42,186 nucleotides of DNA, from contig LM655237.1 of NCBI GenBank assembly GCA_000824825.2, positions 1-42,186 on the forward strand. The letters run 5' to 3'. This stretch comes from Mesorhizobium sp. ORS 3324. Its GTDB lineage: Bacteria; Pseudomonadota; Alphaproteobacteria; Rhizobiales; Rhizobiaceae. The notes beneath the pieces are model-generated. The model saw nothing but the letters and a program-made list of their open reading frames with translations, did not search any database and was not told the origin of the DNA. Positions 1-8,272 of the stretch are shown one piece after another. Made by a program: the position numbers and the translations under genes. The stretch's first letter is position 1; every line of letters begins with the position of its first letter.

Positions 1-169
1 CAGCCCCGGAACATGACGTCTAGAGCCAATTCGAACCGGAGATGTTCAGTTGAGCGATTCCAGTCGCCGATCTGCCGAACCATTTCTTCGTCACGGCGGG
101 GCAATGATCGTCCGACCATTTTCCATAGTCTCGGTTAGGACACCCCATCGGCACACCCTGGCCGCCGTC

Positions 170-355
170 CTAAACCTCCGCGTGACTGAAAACGACGGTC
201 CTGTCGTCCTTACGGACTTCAACGCACACGACCCCATCGTCGGCCTTACGGGTCTGGAACATGGAGATCGCATAGTCTCTGGCAGTCTTTTCAGCGTCGA
301 AGGTTACCTTGTCGACGATGCCCTGCTTATCGTACCAGATGACTGTGTAGGCCAT
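170..355 (-). CDS. Small hypothetical protein (61 aa)
   Basis: A 61-residue protein beginning MAYTVIWYDKQG. It has no signal peptide or membrane segment, and looks like a compact alternating beta/alpha fold with many charged residues. The frame extends upstream to 430, but the extra N-terminal residues look like non-coding sequence, so the ATG at 355 was chosen. It is divergent from the secreted protein gene at 559. The intergenic region holds GGAAC elements on both strands, so it may share stress control. I do not recognise a functional domain; small proteins of this kind are common in rhizobia. Confidence 0.55.
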   Translation of the reverse strand: MAYTVIWYDKQGIVDKVTFDAEKTARDYAISMFQTRKADDGVVCVEVRKDDRTVVFSHAEV

Positions 356-492
356 TGCTGGCTCCACGCTTTTGCGCTGGAGCATATAGGAGTACAGCAG
401 GCGGCCGGGAAGGAGTGGTCCGCCCGCCAAGCTAAAGAAAAGGTGCCAGTGACCGACAGCGGCCGTCGGCCGGGTTTTGTTTGCAATGCGTC

Positions 493-520
493 GGAACCGG
501 GGTCACTAAAGGAACGTTCC
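493..520. promoter_or_regulatory. Candidate bidirectional EcfG-type promoter
   Basis: On the + strand GGAAC (493-497) is followed after 18 bases by GTT (516-518), preceded by C. On the - strand GGAAC (520-516) is followed after 18 bases by GTT (497-495). The two sites overlap almost exactly, facing the gene at 559 and the gene ending at 170. The spacer is one base longer than in the better sites of this window (17), so activity is inferred. Confidence 0.45.
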
Positions 521-558
521 TTGGTCACATTGTTGATGCCCCACAAGAGGACATTCAA

Positions 559-843
559 ATGATCAAGATACTTACAATGGGCGCAATTGCCCTCACAATG
601 ATGGGTAGTGCCGCAATAGCCGGTTCTACCACAGGGACTTCTGCGCTCGATGATCCGGCCAAGATGTCGCCGTTCTTCACCGATGCTGGTATGAAAACAC
701 TGAAGTCGGAAAAGGATTTCACAACCGCATGGATGGCCATGAAGCCCGATGAGCGGACAGCGGTGTTGAAAGACTGCGGCGATGCCACGCTTAACAAGGC
801 GCATGCGGATTTCTGCGCGATGGCCAAGAAGATGGGTGGCTAA
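559..843 (+). CDS. Small secreted hypothetical protein (94 aa)
   Basis: The N-terminus MIKILTMGAIALTMMGSAAIAGS is a classical Sec signal peptide with likely cleavage after about residue 21. The mature part of roughly 70 residues contains two cysteines (in KDCGD and DFCAM), which could form a disulfide in the periplasm. The ATG at 559 was chosen over the upstream in-frame start because AGAGGA lies 8 bases before it and the signal peptide begins there. A GGAAC-N18-GTT site ends about 40 bases upstream, suggesting control by the general stress sigma factor. No known domain is recognised. Confidence 0.7.
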   Translation: MIKILTMGAIALTMMGSAAIAGSTTGTSALDDPAKMSPFFTDAGMKTLKSEKDFTTAWMAMKPDERTAVLKDCGDATLNKAHADFCAMAKKMGG

Positions 844-1300
844 AATCAGCCTCCAACCGATGCCGGAAGTCGAATGCGGCCCGACAGACTCGGTTCGAAG
901 CGTTCTGGCTTGAAACGAATCCGAAACGCGCGCTGGAAAATGGCTCATACAAAGTCAACTCCAGAGCACAAGCAGGTCGGTGACCAATTCCAGCAGAGTG
1001 GGTGCCGCCAACGGCGATTATGCCATCAGTGGCCTAGGCTCGGCGGCAACGACGAAAGCCTATTTATATTGAAGGGTGCCGAGCAGCGGAAGCGCGTCGC
1101 TGCAGATCTTGAGGCGATTGCCGATTTGGCGACAAGTGGTTGCTCATTCGCTCATTCTGCTGAAGGCTGACACTCCAATCGGTGCAATGGGCAGCGGCCA
1201 TATCACCCGGGCAGCTTGCCTTCCGGCGAGCAACAAAATGATAAGGACGCCCCATCAGGGGTGTTTGTGCCAGAGACAAGGGGAAAGGGCGGTGAAGCTG
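844..1300. other. No gene recognised
   Basis: About 450 bases between the secreted protein gene and the convergent zinc-ribbon gene. Open frames here have no recognisable protein pattern and no good ribosome binding site. Nothing else was seen. Confidence 0.5.
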
Positions 1301-1522
1301 TCAGCTATGACCTCGCTGAGCTCCATGTTGGTCTTGATGCTTTGTGTTCTCGAAAAGAGCCAGCTTGTCCTCATAGCCAAGGCGAATCCTGTTCCCGCAG
1401 GCGTCGCACTTAAATGTGCCGATAGTCTTGAACCATGAACCCTTCTTGATAATCGCATGATTGCAAAGCGGACATTCGAATGTCATTGCGACATGGCGCA
1501 GCTCGTCGGGTATCGGCACCAC
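1301..1522 (-). CDS. Small zinc-ribbon protein
   Basis: A 73-residue protein with two CxxC knuckles, CPLC near residues 17-20 and CDAC near 39-42, separated by 18 residues. This is a classic four-cysteine zinc ribbon. The C-terminal part, RIRLGYEDKLALFE, is the kind of tail found in small rhizobial zinc-ribbon proteins of unknown role. GTG at 1522 is used as start; an internal ATG at 1486 would give 61 residues and still keep both knuckles, and neither has a strong Shine-Dalgarno sequence. Binding of zinc is inferred from the cysteines; the partner is unknown. Confidence 0.65.
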   Translation of the reverse strand: MVPIPDELRHVAMTFECPLCNHAIIKKGSWFKTIGTFKCDACGNRIRLGYEDKLALFENTKHQDQHGAQRGHS

Positions 1523-1539
1523 TTTATCTCATCTGCTGA

Positions 1540-1575
1540 TGGATGCCCGCCACAACCGGAAGTGTCGGGCATCCA
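1540..1575. repeat. Hairpin with perfect 10-bp stem
   Basis: TGGATGCCCG (1540-1549) is the exact reverse complement of CGGGCATCCA (1566-1575), with a 16-base loop. It lies 18 bases upstream of the zinc-ribbon gene start (that gene is on the - strand), so it could be an operator, a leader structure, or the relic of a terminator. It has no T-run on either side. Confidence 0.5.
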
Positions 1576-1889
1576 TTTCGATCCGACGATGAGGACCAAT
1601 CCTCGCCGGTCGTACCTAATGAGATAGGGGGCTATATGTTTCGCCCTCGGGACCTTTGAGTTGGCAGCTGGGGCTTTGGTCTGACAAACACATCGACTGG
1701 AGGAAAGCCGCATAGCCTGCGGGACGTATCGACGCTGCGACGGTTGATGCGCGTGCCTGCGTCAGTGTTACCGCCCCGCAAGCACATTCTCCTTCCCGAA
1801 GGGCGAGAGGAAGCTCCCACACTCCGCGCTTGCTCGCGCTAGCCAAACGGGCCATTGCTACTGCTGTTTCACTTCGTGGCCCGGGTCTT
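1576..1889. other. No gene recognised
   Basis: Open frames on the - strand here are read-through from the broken IS21 transposase and have no homology I recognise. Probably insertion debris. Confidence 0.4.
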
Positions 1890-2284
1890 CGCCACGCCTT
1901 TCTCCGCCAGCAGATCCTGGCGCACCACATCCGCATTGCCGCGATGCCGAATGAACCGCTCGCGCAGCCAACCTCAAGGCCGTCGAGCCGTTTCGGCCGC
2001 TCCGGCGACTTGAACGGCTTAACGCCGTCCGCCGCCACGTAGACCTTCACCGTGTGATGGCTGCAGCCCAGTTGCCGCGCGATCCGCTTCAATCCCCACC
2101 CGCACGCCTTCAGGCGCAATATCTCCGCCACATCGTCTGGCGTCTTCATCCACCTGCCCTCGTGGATCACTCCACGACGGACTTTCCATGATTCGTTGTT
2201 CGTTCATTTGCTCTCTCCTCAGCTATCCACTGAGGGGGCAATTCCTCGTGGCGCCGAGGGGGCAATTTTCCATGTCGCGCGACA
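1890..2284 (-). mobile_element. IS21-family remnant (5' part of istA, frameshifted)
   Basis: Read on the - strand, the element begins at 2284 with TGTCGC and carries two copies of GAGGGGGCAATT (2232-2243 and 2256-2267), the repeated end sequences typical of IS21. A GTG at 2170 then opens an IstA N-terminus: MKTPDDVAEILRL, followed by the helix-turn-helix region LKRIARQLGCSHHTVK and PKRLDGLE. One base is missing near 1977, after which the expected DWLRERFIRHRGNADVVRQ continues only in another frame. Similarity stops near 1890, after the equivalent of LLAEKGVA. The catalytic DDE domain and istB are gone, so it cannot move on its own. Confidence 0.8.
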
Positions 2285-2334
2285 TCTGAGTTGGAACAAT
2301 CCAATTTTCTTAACGCGCAGTTGAAACTGCATCT

Positions 2335-3039
2335 TTACCGTCCCGGACAAGTCGCCATCAGTCTTCGGCTGAGCGCGACTGCGCTGAAGTCGACTACAAA
2401 TGGCTCACCGCTGCCCGCGAATTGATCGACTGCTCCCGCCATCTGCAGCATGAGCTCTTCCATTGAGATCGAATTGTCTCCATATGGATAAAAATCTGAT
2501 TTGTCGCCCGTCTTCCATTTCTGCCGCAGGTCGGCGTCGGTAATGTCCCAATCGCGATAAGTCTGGCGAGCCAACTCACGCAGGTCGGCGTGCAACTCAG
2601 AGGCCGATGGCCGTCCCCAGTAGTAATATCCGTTATAGATCTTGAACACTTTAAGGTTGCGGCCGAGCACGATTGTGTGCGGGATCATCACGTCATGCAT
2701 TGTGTCGGTGTATTCCTTGACGTCCAGATCCTTCTGCACGATCCGCTCCTCGTCATAGAGAAAAGGCCATGAGGCAGCCGTCTGCTGGCGGTAGTTATTC
2801 GTGGTGTGCCAGTCGTCCGTTGTGACGGTGACAAGTTGGGTGTAGCCGACCACGAACTGCGGATGAAAGCGGACGAGTTCGAGAATGTGCTGTCGATCCT
2901 TCGGGCAGAATGAACCACGTGTCAGCACGACGATCATAAGCTGGTCGCCCTGCAGGTCAGATAAGCGGCGAAGTGTCTTGCTGTGGTCGGGAAGGACATA
3001 ATCCGGAAATTTCGCTCCGGGCCTCATATCTTGTCTCAT
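2335..3039 (-). CDS. Peroxiredoxin-like (AhpC/TSA, redoxin fold) protein
   Basis: A 234-residue cytosolic protein with a thioredoxin-like fold: PGAKFPDYVLPDH at the start, then LMIVVLTRGSFCPKDRQH, which places a candidate peroxidatic cysteine at residue 45 followed by proline, preceded by the usual threonine (residue 40). HDVMIPHTIVLGRN corresponds to the conserved cis-proline strand. The family reduces peroxides or acts as a thiol redox protein; the substrate is unknown. The C-terminal 60 residues are longer than in typical peroxiredoxins. ATG at 3039 was chosen because GGAG precedes it; the upstream extension to 3171 overlaps the promoter. A perfect GGAAC-N17-GTT site lies 35 bases upstream, fitting a role in stress defence. 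Confidence 0.75.
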   Translation of the reverse strand: MRQDMRPGAKFPDYVLPDHSKTLRRLSDLQGDQLMIVVLTRGSFCPKDRQHILELVRFHPQFVVGYTQLVTVTTDDWHTTNNYRQQTAASWPFLYDEERIVQKDLDVKEYTDTMHDVMIPHTIVLGRNLKVFKIYNGYYYWGRPSASELHADLRELARQTYRDWDITDADLRQKWKTGDKSDFYPYGDNSISMEELMLQMAGAVDQFAGSGEPFVVDFSAVALSRRLMATCPGR

Positions 3040-3073
3040 CAAAATTCTCCTGTGCATTTGGCACAGTTCACCG

Positions 3074-3098
3074 AACCGGCGCGGCTGCCGATTGTTCC
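3074..3098 (-). promoter_or_regulatory. EcfG-type stress promoter for the peroxiredoxin gene
   Basis: On the - strand GGAAC (3098-3094) is followed after 17 bases by GTT (3076-3074). This is the -35/-10 pattern of the alphaproteobacterial general stress sigma factor. The start codon is 34 bases downstream. Confidence 0.65.
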
Positions 3099-3389
3099 GG
3101 GATTTTAGGAGGTTCAAGTGATGAAAATGCCTTGGCCGAGCGCATTGGGTCGCGCTCGTTGCGGCAAGCACGACGAAGCGGATGAATCGGAAACGGAGCG
3201 AAAGACCCTGTGAGCTCTGGAGCAGCGGCGCCGGAAATGCCGCGTTTTTTCAAAGTCCGCCTTTGTCAGCCATCCATTGTTTTTTGCTCTTGGCTGGAAC
3301 TCTTGCCTGTTCGGGAGGTTTGGTCCCGCGGCGCAACCCAACCATGACGTCCCTTGGCGCCGTACGGGAAAATGACTTACTTCCCGACG

Positions 3390-3420
3390 AGCCCGTCCGT
3401 TTGTCCCTTGCGGGCGGGCT
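3390..3420. repeat. GC-rich hairpin in a gene-free stretch
   Basis: AGCCCGTCCG (3390-3399) pairs with CGGGCGGGCT (3411-3420), nine Watson-Crick pairs plus one G-T, around an 11-base loop. It may be a terminator without a T-run. The remainder of 3100-3470 shows no gene I can support. Confidence 0.4.
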
Positions 3421-3470
3421 TCGTCACCAGCTTAGGCCATATCGAGCCGCTCGCCCGCCTTTCGTGAAAT

Positions 3471-3495
3471 GGAACAGCGGCGTGGTGAAAAAGTT
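3471..3495 (+). promoter_or_regulatory. EcfG-type stress promoter for the gene at 3520
   Basis: GGAAC (3471-3475), 17 bases, GTT (3493-3495), placed 25 bases before the ATG at 3520. Spacing and orientation match the other stress-type sites of the window. Confidence 0.65.
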
Positions 3496-3519
3496 GGTGT
3501 CTTAAAAAGGTGAACGAGC

Positions 3520-3720
3520 ATGGCGGCAGACAAGAGCGAAGCTGACGCGGGTGGTGTTTCGAGTGCCGCCGAGAAAGTCCGGGCGCGGGCGCTTGCCGGC
3601 CAATACGGCATCAGCGTCGAGCAAGCACTCGAGTTGGTGGCCCGGCATGGCAACGACGAGGAAGCCCTGGAGCGGAAGGCAGCCAAATTGAAAGCTGACC
3701 AGAACGCCGCGAAGAGCTGA
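3520..3720 (+). CDS. Small charged hypothetical protein (66 aa)
   Basis: A 66-residue, lysine- and glutamate-rich, probably all-helical protein. The central part (GISVEQALELVARHGNDEEAL) resembles a short helical bundle, loosely like UBA-type or DUF3606-type small proteins, but I cannot assign it firmly. AGGTG precedes the ATG by 7 bases and a GGAAC-N17-GTT site lies immediately upstream, so it is probably a general-stress gene. It is followed by the FAD-Rieske oxidoreductase. Confidence 0.6.
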   Translation: MAADKSEADAGGVSSAAEKVRARALAGQYGISVEQALELVARHGNDEEALERKAAKLKADQNAAKS

Positions 3721-3828
3721 TTGGTCAGGCTCCTCTCCGCCGAGCGCACAGGAGCTCATTGGCAAAGCCGCGGGCGGCTCGAATGCCAAGGTATGTGTCA
3801 ACGTTTCATGGCGCGTCGAATGACGAAG

Positions 3829-5313
3829 ATGACCAAAACCGCATCGCTTTGCGGTAAGAATGCCAGCTGCTGGACGGCGACTGCGAAGCAGACCGATTAT
3901 TCGTGCCTTGCCGGCTCCCTAAAGGCCGAAACCGTCATTTTAGGGGCGGGTATCGTTGGCTTGACTACCGCACTGCGGCTCTGCGAAGCCGGAGGCTCCG
4001 TAATTGTCCTCGAAGCGCTGCGTGTCGGTCGCCAGGTCACAGGTCGCTCGACGGCCAAGATCACGACCCAGCATGGCCTGATCTACCGTGATCTTATGCG
4101 CAATCTCGGGCGGCAGGCGGCACAAAGCTATGCCGATGCAAACTACGCCGGCGTCAACCAGATCCTCGACTGGACAATTGCCCATAGGATCGAATGCGAC
4201 CTCGAGATCAAACCGGCCTACGCCTACACCACTGACGCGGCCCGGCGTGCAGAAATCGTCGCCGAGGCGCATGCCGCCCGACTGGTAGGCCTTAATGCGG
4301 AGGTGCTTGAGCGCGCGCCGCTTCCTTTCGACACGGCCGGTGCGTTGCGCTTCCCCGACCAGGCGCAGTTCAATCCGGCGCAATATGCAGTCGGTATTGC
4401 CCAGGCGCTGGAGAAGTTGGGCGGTCGTATTTTCGAGATGAGCCGTGCGGTGTCGATTGAGGAAGCAAGCCGTTGGCGCGTCTTGACGGACAACGGGATC
4501 GTTGATGCCCAGAACGTTGTTGTAGCCACGAACATGACCATCAAGAGTCCGGTCGGGATGGCAAACCGGACCCAGCCGCGCAGCCACACAGCGATGGCAT
4601 TCCGACTTGACGATCCCACTCTCTTCGAAGGCTTGTTCCTCGGCATCGACGACCCGACCCGATCCATCCGGACAGGTCGCGACGACAAAGGGCCATTGCT
4701 TTTGGTGCTAGGCCCGAAATTCAACACCGGTCAGGAGACCGATGTAGCCAAACGGTTCGTGGAGCTCGAGGCCTGGGCACGCGCCAAGCTCCCAGTGGGC
4801 GATCTTGCCTGGCGCTGGTGCAATGAAGACTACGATACGCCGGACCGGGTACCTTATGCCGGCGAGCCGGACCCTGACAAATCGCCGGGCTTTCATATCG
4901 CAACCGGCTTCAATGCCTGGGGCATCAGCAATGGGACAGCTGCCGCGACGCTGATTGCAGACCGCATTTTGGGCCAGTCATGTCCGTGGGAGAAGCTCTA
5001 CGATCCGGCACGGCCTTACGACAAGAACTTTCACGTCAACGGGGAGAGCCGGTCAATTGTCGAGAGCTTCGATGAAATCGCCCCCGGACAAGGCGGTGTC
5101 GTCGTAAAAGGCAAAGACAAGATAGCCGCTTTCCGCGATGACTCCGGCGAGCTGCATGCAGTCTCCGCGATCTGCACACACAAGGGCTGCACGGTGAGCT
5201 GGAACAATGCCGATCGAACGTGGGATTGCCCGTGCCACGGCTCGATATTCACGGCGGACAGATCGCCGGTCCACGGCCCGGCCAAAAAACCGCTTCTCCC
5301 GGTCGATCTTTGA
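3829..5313 (+). CDS. FAD-dependent oxidoreductase with C-terminal Rieske [2Fe-2S] domain
   Basis: About 494 residues. An N-terminal dinucleotide-binding motif (VILGAGIVGLTTALRLCEAG) opens a DAO-type FAD domain, with GRSTAKITTQHGLIY and the late GFNAWGISNGTAAATLIAD motif also typical. The last 75 residues form a Rieske domain with both cluster ligand pairs: CTHKGC and, 14 residues on, CPCHGS. This fusion family transfers electrons between FAD and a 2Fe-2S cluster; the substrate is not known. The start is uncertain: ATG at 3829, 3820 and 3808 are all in frame and none has a strong Shine-Dalgarno sequence. The residues before the FAD motif (TKTASLCGKNASCW) fit a start at 3829. Confidence 0.8.
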   Translation: MTKTASLCGKNASCWTATAKQTDYSCLAGSLKAETVILGAGIVGLTTALRLCEAGGSVIVLEALRVGRQVTGRSTAKITTQHGLIYRDLMRNLGRQAAQSYADANYAGVNQILDWTIAHRIECDLEIKPAYAYTTDAARRAEIVAEAHAARLVGLNAEVLERAPLPFDTAGALRFPDQAQFNPAQYAVGIAQALEKLGGRIFEMSRAVSIEEASRWRVLTDNGIVDAQNVVVATNMTIKSPVGMANRTQPRSHTAMAFRLDDPTLFEGLFLGIDDPTRSIRTGRDDKGPLLLVLGPKFNTGQETDVAKRFVELEAWARAKLPVGDLAWRWCNEDYDTPDRVPYAGEPDPDKSPGFHIATGFNAWGISNGTAAATLIADRILGQSCPWEKLYDPARPYDKNFHVNGESRSIVESFDEIAPGQGGVVVKGKDKIAAFRDDSGELHAVSAICTHKGCTVSWNNADRTWDCPCHGSIFTADRSPVHGPAKKPLLPVDL

Positions 5314-5314
5314 A

Positions 5315-5624
5315 CGCGCGGCAGCGCAGCAACCACGATGACCGCGTCGGGTGTCCCGCCGCCCCGGTTCCTCAAAGGTGCCCCTTGGTCGCGTGGATCA
5401 CCTGCTCGATACCGCGCGGTGCGATTGAACGCGTCCATTATGTCGGCCGATCGCTTCGATTGCCTTGCCGCCTGGGCCGCCCGGACGCGATTTGGATGTC
5501 GGGAGAACAGCGGACCCTTTTTGCGCGACATGTTGACGATCCGCCGCCCCTGGAAGCCTGTTGCGCCAAACCCTGTGACGGTCTGCGTCTCAATTGCACG
5601 AGCTCGATTTGCCCGCTTCGCCAT
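5315..5624 (-). pseudogene. Remnant of an NmrA/NDUFA9-type NAD(P)-binding epimerase-like gene
   Basis: The - strand frame from 5624 begins with a recognisable nucleotide-binding start (VTGFGATGFQGRRIV), then jumps to SRHPNRV and later to a piece resembling the active-site region (GAPLRNRGGG, PDAVIV). In intact members of this SDR-like family these blocks are separated by longer stretches and followed by about 200 more residues. Large internal deletions and the missing C-terminal half mark it as a decayed gene. It ends against the convergent FAD-Rieske gene. The assignment rests on motif resemblance only. Confidence 0.5.
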
Positions 5625-5711
5625 CCGTCATCTTTCATCGTTTCTCTTCAAACGAACGGTATGGCGCAATCGTCTCATCTTTTACGACAGGTGTGCTTTG
5701 GCCCTCTGCCC

Positions 5712-5736
5712 GGAACCAATTCTTCCATCCGCAGTT
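5712..5736 (+). promoter_or_regulatory. EcfG-type stress promoter for the oxidoreductase at 5788
   Basis: GGAAC (5712-5716), 17 bases, GTT (5734-5736), 51 bases before the ATG at 5788. Confidence 0.65.
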
Positions 5737-5787
5737 AGGCGGTCAAATTCGGCGGCGAGCACGACAACAAGCGACAGGAGTGCCGAA

Positions 5788-6708
5788 ATGCAGAGCGTTC
5801 GGATCCACGCATTTGGCGGCCCTGAGGTGTTGAGGCTGGAGACAGAGCCGACGCCCGAGCCAGAACCGGAAGAGATTCTGGTTCGCGTCCATGCCGCCAG
5901 CGTCAATCCGGTGGACTACAAGATTCGCAATGGCGGCTACGATGCGCAGGACCGCCTGCCGCTGACACTCGGACGTGATTTCTCCGGCGTGGTCGAACGT
6001 TGCGGGGCGAAAGTCGATGCTTTCAAGCCGGGGGATGCAGTCTATGCGCTCCTGACACCGGACCGCGGCGGCTATGCCGAGTTCGTGGCGGTCAAGGCTC
6101 GAGATTGCGCCGCCAAGCCGAAAAGCCTCGACCATGTGCATGCGGCAGCCGTCCCGCTTGCGGCGCTGACGGCCTGGCAGGGCATTTTCGACAACGCAAG
6201 TCTGAGTGCGGGTCAGCGGATCCTGATCCACGGCGCGGCCGGCGGCGTCGGTCATTTTGCGGTTCAGTTCGCCAAGGCGAATGGCGCGACCGTTTACGCG
6301 ACATGCTCCGGGAGCGACATCGATTTCGTGCGAAGCCTGGGGGCTGAGGTGGCGATAGACTACAAAAACCAGCGGTTCGAGGACAAAGTGCGAGATGTAG
6401 ATGTTGTCTATGATCTCGTCGCCGGCGACACGCAGGAGCGCTCCTGGTCGGTTCTTAAGGAGGGCGGCATCATCGTGTCGACGCTTCAGCAACCCTCGAA
6501 GGAAAAAGCTGCCGAGCGCAACGCGCGCGGGGCTCATTACATGACCAAACCGAACGGCGGTCAGCTTGCCGAAATTGGACAGTTAATCGACGCAGGCGCC
6601 GTACGCGTCGAGGTTGGCAAGGTTTTTCCGCTACGCCAGGCGGCGGACGCCGAGCGCGCGTTGGAAGAAGGCCACGTCCGCGGCAAGCTTGTTCTCAAGG
6701 TGGCATAG
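5788..6708 (+). CDS. NADP-dependent quinone-oxidoreductase-type (MDR) dehydrogenase
   Basis: 306 residues of the medium-chain dehydrogenase/reductase superfamily, quinone oxidoreductase branch. The N-terminal GroES-like domain has VHAASVNPVDYKIRNG and LGRDFSGVVERCG. The nucleotide-binding motif is HGAAGGVGHFAVQFAK. The zinc-ligand cysteines and histidines of true alcohol dehydrogenases are absent, so it is a zinc-free member that would reduce quinones or reactive carbonyls with NADPH in the cytosol. ATG at 5788 has CAGGAG 7 bases upstream. The in-frame extension back to 5338 crosses the promoter and is not coding. The aldehyde dehydrogenase at 6765 probably shares its transcript. Confidence 0.85.
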   Translation: MQSVRIHAFGGPEVLRLETEPTPEPEPEEILVRVHAASVNPVDYKIRNGGYDAQDRLPLTLGRDFSGVVERCGAKVDAFKPGDAVYALLTPDRGGYAEFVAVKARDCAAKPKSLDHVHAAAVPLAALTAWQGIFDNASLSAGQRILIHGAAGGVGHFAVQFAKANGATVYATCSGSDIDFVRSLGAEVAIDYKNQRFEDKVRDVDVVYDLVAGDTQERSWSVLKEGGIIVSTLQQPSKEKAAERNARGAHYMTKPNGGQLAEIGQLIDAGAVRVEVGKVFPLRQAADAERALEEGHVRGKLVLKVA

Positions 6709-6764
6709 CCCGCAACCAACGCCTGGCTTGTCGGCGGTTAGCACCGATCTGGGAGATTTGGCCG

Positions 6765-8186
6765 ATGGCATTCATTTCGATCAATCCCGCAACTGGCCAA
6801 ACTCTCGCGAGCTACGAAGAAGCTTCGGCAACCGCGGTGGCTGAAATCATTGCCAATGCGCATGAGACATGGCGTGAGTGGCGGCACCGCGACTTCGACG
6901 AACGGGCACGGCTCATGCGTGCTGCGGCCGGCTTGCTCCGCGACCGTGCGCACGACTACGCACGCCTGATGGCGCAAGAAATGGGCAAGCCGATCAGCCA
7001 GGGCATGGCAGAAACGCAGAAATGCGCGACGGCCTGCGACTATTTTGCCGAAAATTCAGCCACGTTCCTTGCAGCCGAGACCGTCCAAGCCGGGCCACCG
7101 AAGCGCATGGTCGTCTTCCAGCCTTTGGGTGTCATTCTTGCGGTCATGCCCTGGAACTTTCCTTTTTGGCAGGTATTCCGTTTCGTGGCGCCGGCGCTGA
7201 TGGCCGGAAACGCCGCAATCCTGAAGCATTCGTCGAACGTTCCGGGCTGCGCGCTTGCAATCGAGGAGCTATTGGGCGAGGCGGGTTTTCCCGAGCATCT
7301 CTTTCGCACGCTCATGGTCGGCTCGGGGGCCGTGGACGGCATCATCGAAGATTCCAGGATACGGGCCGTCACTCTCACCGGGAGCGGTCCCGCCGGCCGC
7401 GCGGTTGCCCGAAAGGCCGGGGAGATGTTGAAGAAAACTGTGCTCGAGCTGGGCGGCAGCGATGCCTACCTCGTGCTCGACGATGCCGATGTCGCATTTG
7501 CTGCGAAAACGAGCGCTGAAGGTCGCCTCGTCAATTCGGGCCAGAGCTGCATAGCTGCCAAACGCTTCATCGTGCTGGACAGCGTACGATCCCGATTTGA
7601 GGAGGCGTTCGTCGAGGCCATGCGGGCCGCCAAAGTCGGCAATCCAATGTTGGAGGAAACCGAGGTTGGCCCGCTGGCGCGCGAGGATCTTCGCGATGCG
7701 CTCCATAGCCAGGTTGAGGGGAGCCTCGCCAAGGGAGCTCGCTGCCTCCTGGGGGGCAAGGTGCCCCAGGGACCGGGAGCTTTCTATCCGCCTACCGTGG
7801 TCACCGATGTGGCGCCGGGTATGCCGGCATATGAGGAAGAGATGTTCGGACCAGTGGCTGCCGTCATTCCGGTTCCTGATGAGGAATCGGCGATAAAGGT
7901 TGCGAACGATTCGGTTTTCGGCCTTGGCGGCGGGATCTTCACGCGCAATCTGGAACACGGCGAGCACCTGGCGGTCGAGGAAATCGAGGCCGGCTCCGTC
8001 TTCGTCAACGCGACCGTTCAATCAGACCCCAAACTCCCCTTCGGCGGCATCAAGGAGAGCGGCTTCGGCCGAGAGCTGTCGCATTACGGGATCAAGGAGT
8101 TCGTCAACATCAAGGCGGTCACAGTCTCGGCAATTAGCAGATCGGCGGCACAAGGGGTTTCCTCATCCAGTGCCCGATCGGAATAA
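6765..8186 (+). CDS. NAD(P)-dependent succinate-semialdehyde-type dehydrogenase
   Basis: 473 residues of the aldehyde dehydrogenase superfamily. Seen are the cofactor-site motif PWNFPFWQVFR, the TGSGPAG nucleotide loop, the general base in LELGGSDAYLV, the catalytic cysteine in NSGQSCIAAKR, and EEMFGPVAAV. Layout and length fit the GabD/succinate-semialdehyde group, which oxidises aldehydes to acids; the true substrate is not fixed by sequence. GGGAGA precedes the ATG. It lies 56 bases after the quinone oxidoreductase gene and is likely co-transcribed from the stress promoter at 5712. The last 20 or so residues after KEFVNIKAV look non-native and run into an inverted repeat near the IS256 copy, so the 3' end may be altered. 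Confidence 0.85.
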   Translation: MAFISINPATGQTLASYEEASATAVAEIIANAHETWREWRHRDFDERARLMRAAAGLLRDRAHDYARLMAQEMGKPISQGMAETQKCATACDYFAENSATFLAAETVQAGPPKRMVVFQPLGVILAVMPWNFPFWQVFRFVAPALMAGNAAILKHSSNVPGCALAIEELLGEAGFPEHLFRTLMVGSGAVDGIIEDSRIRAVTLTGSGPAGRAVARKAGEMLKKTVLELGGSDAYLVLDDADVAFAAKTSAEGRLVNSGQSCIAAKRFIVLDSVRSRFEEAFVEAMRAAKVGNPMLEETEVGPLAREDLRDALHSQVEGSLAKGARCLLGGKVPQGPGAFYPPTVVTDVAPGMPAYEEEMFGPVAAVIPVPDEESAIKVANDSVFGLGGGIFTRNLEHGEHLAVEEIEAGSVFVNATVQSDPKLPFGGIKESGFGRELSHYGIKEFVNIKAVTVSAISRSAAQGVSSSSARSE

Positions 8187-8245
8187 GCGAGCGCTTCGTT
8201 GAACGCCTTGCCGAGAGCCGACGGCATACCGCACGATCTGCTAAT
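8133..8245. repeat. 113-base segment bounded by perfect 12-bp inverted repeats
   Basis: ATTAGCAGATCG (8133-8144) and CGATCTGCTAAT (8234-8245) are exact reverse complements. The segment covers the altered 3' end of the aldehyde dehydrogenase gene and stops 27 bases short of the IS256 copy. It could be a miniature element or insertion scar; the inside has no recognisable gene. Confidence 0.45.
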
Positions 8246-8272
8246 AGGCGCTGTTCACGGCCTGCACCGGTT

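Noticed and set aside
50..562. 170-codon open frame on the + strand
   Set aside because: It is antisense to the 61-residue gene, has no protein pattern and covers the promoter region.
5338..5787. In-frame N-terminal extension of the quinone-oxidoreductase-type gene
   Set aside because: It crosses the stress-type promoter at 5712 and the decayed NmrA-like gene; the family start and ribosome binding site are at 5788.
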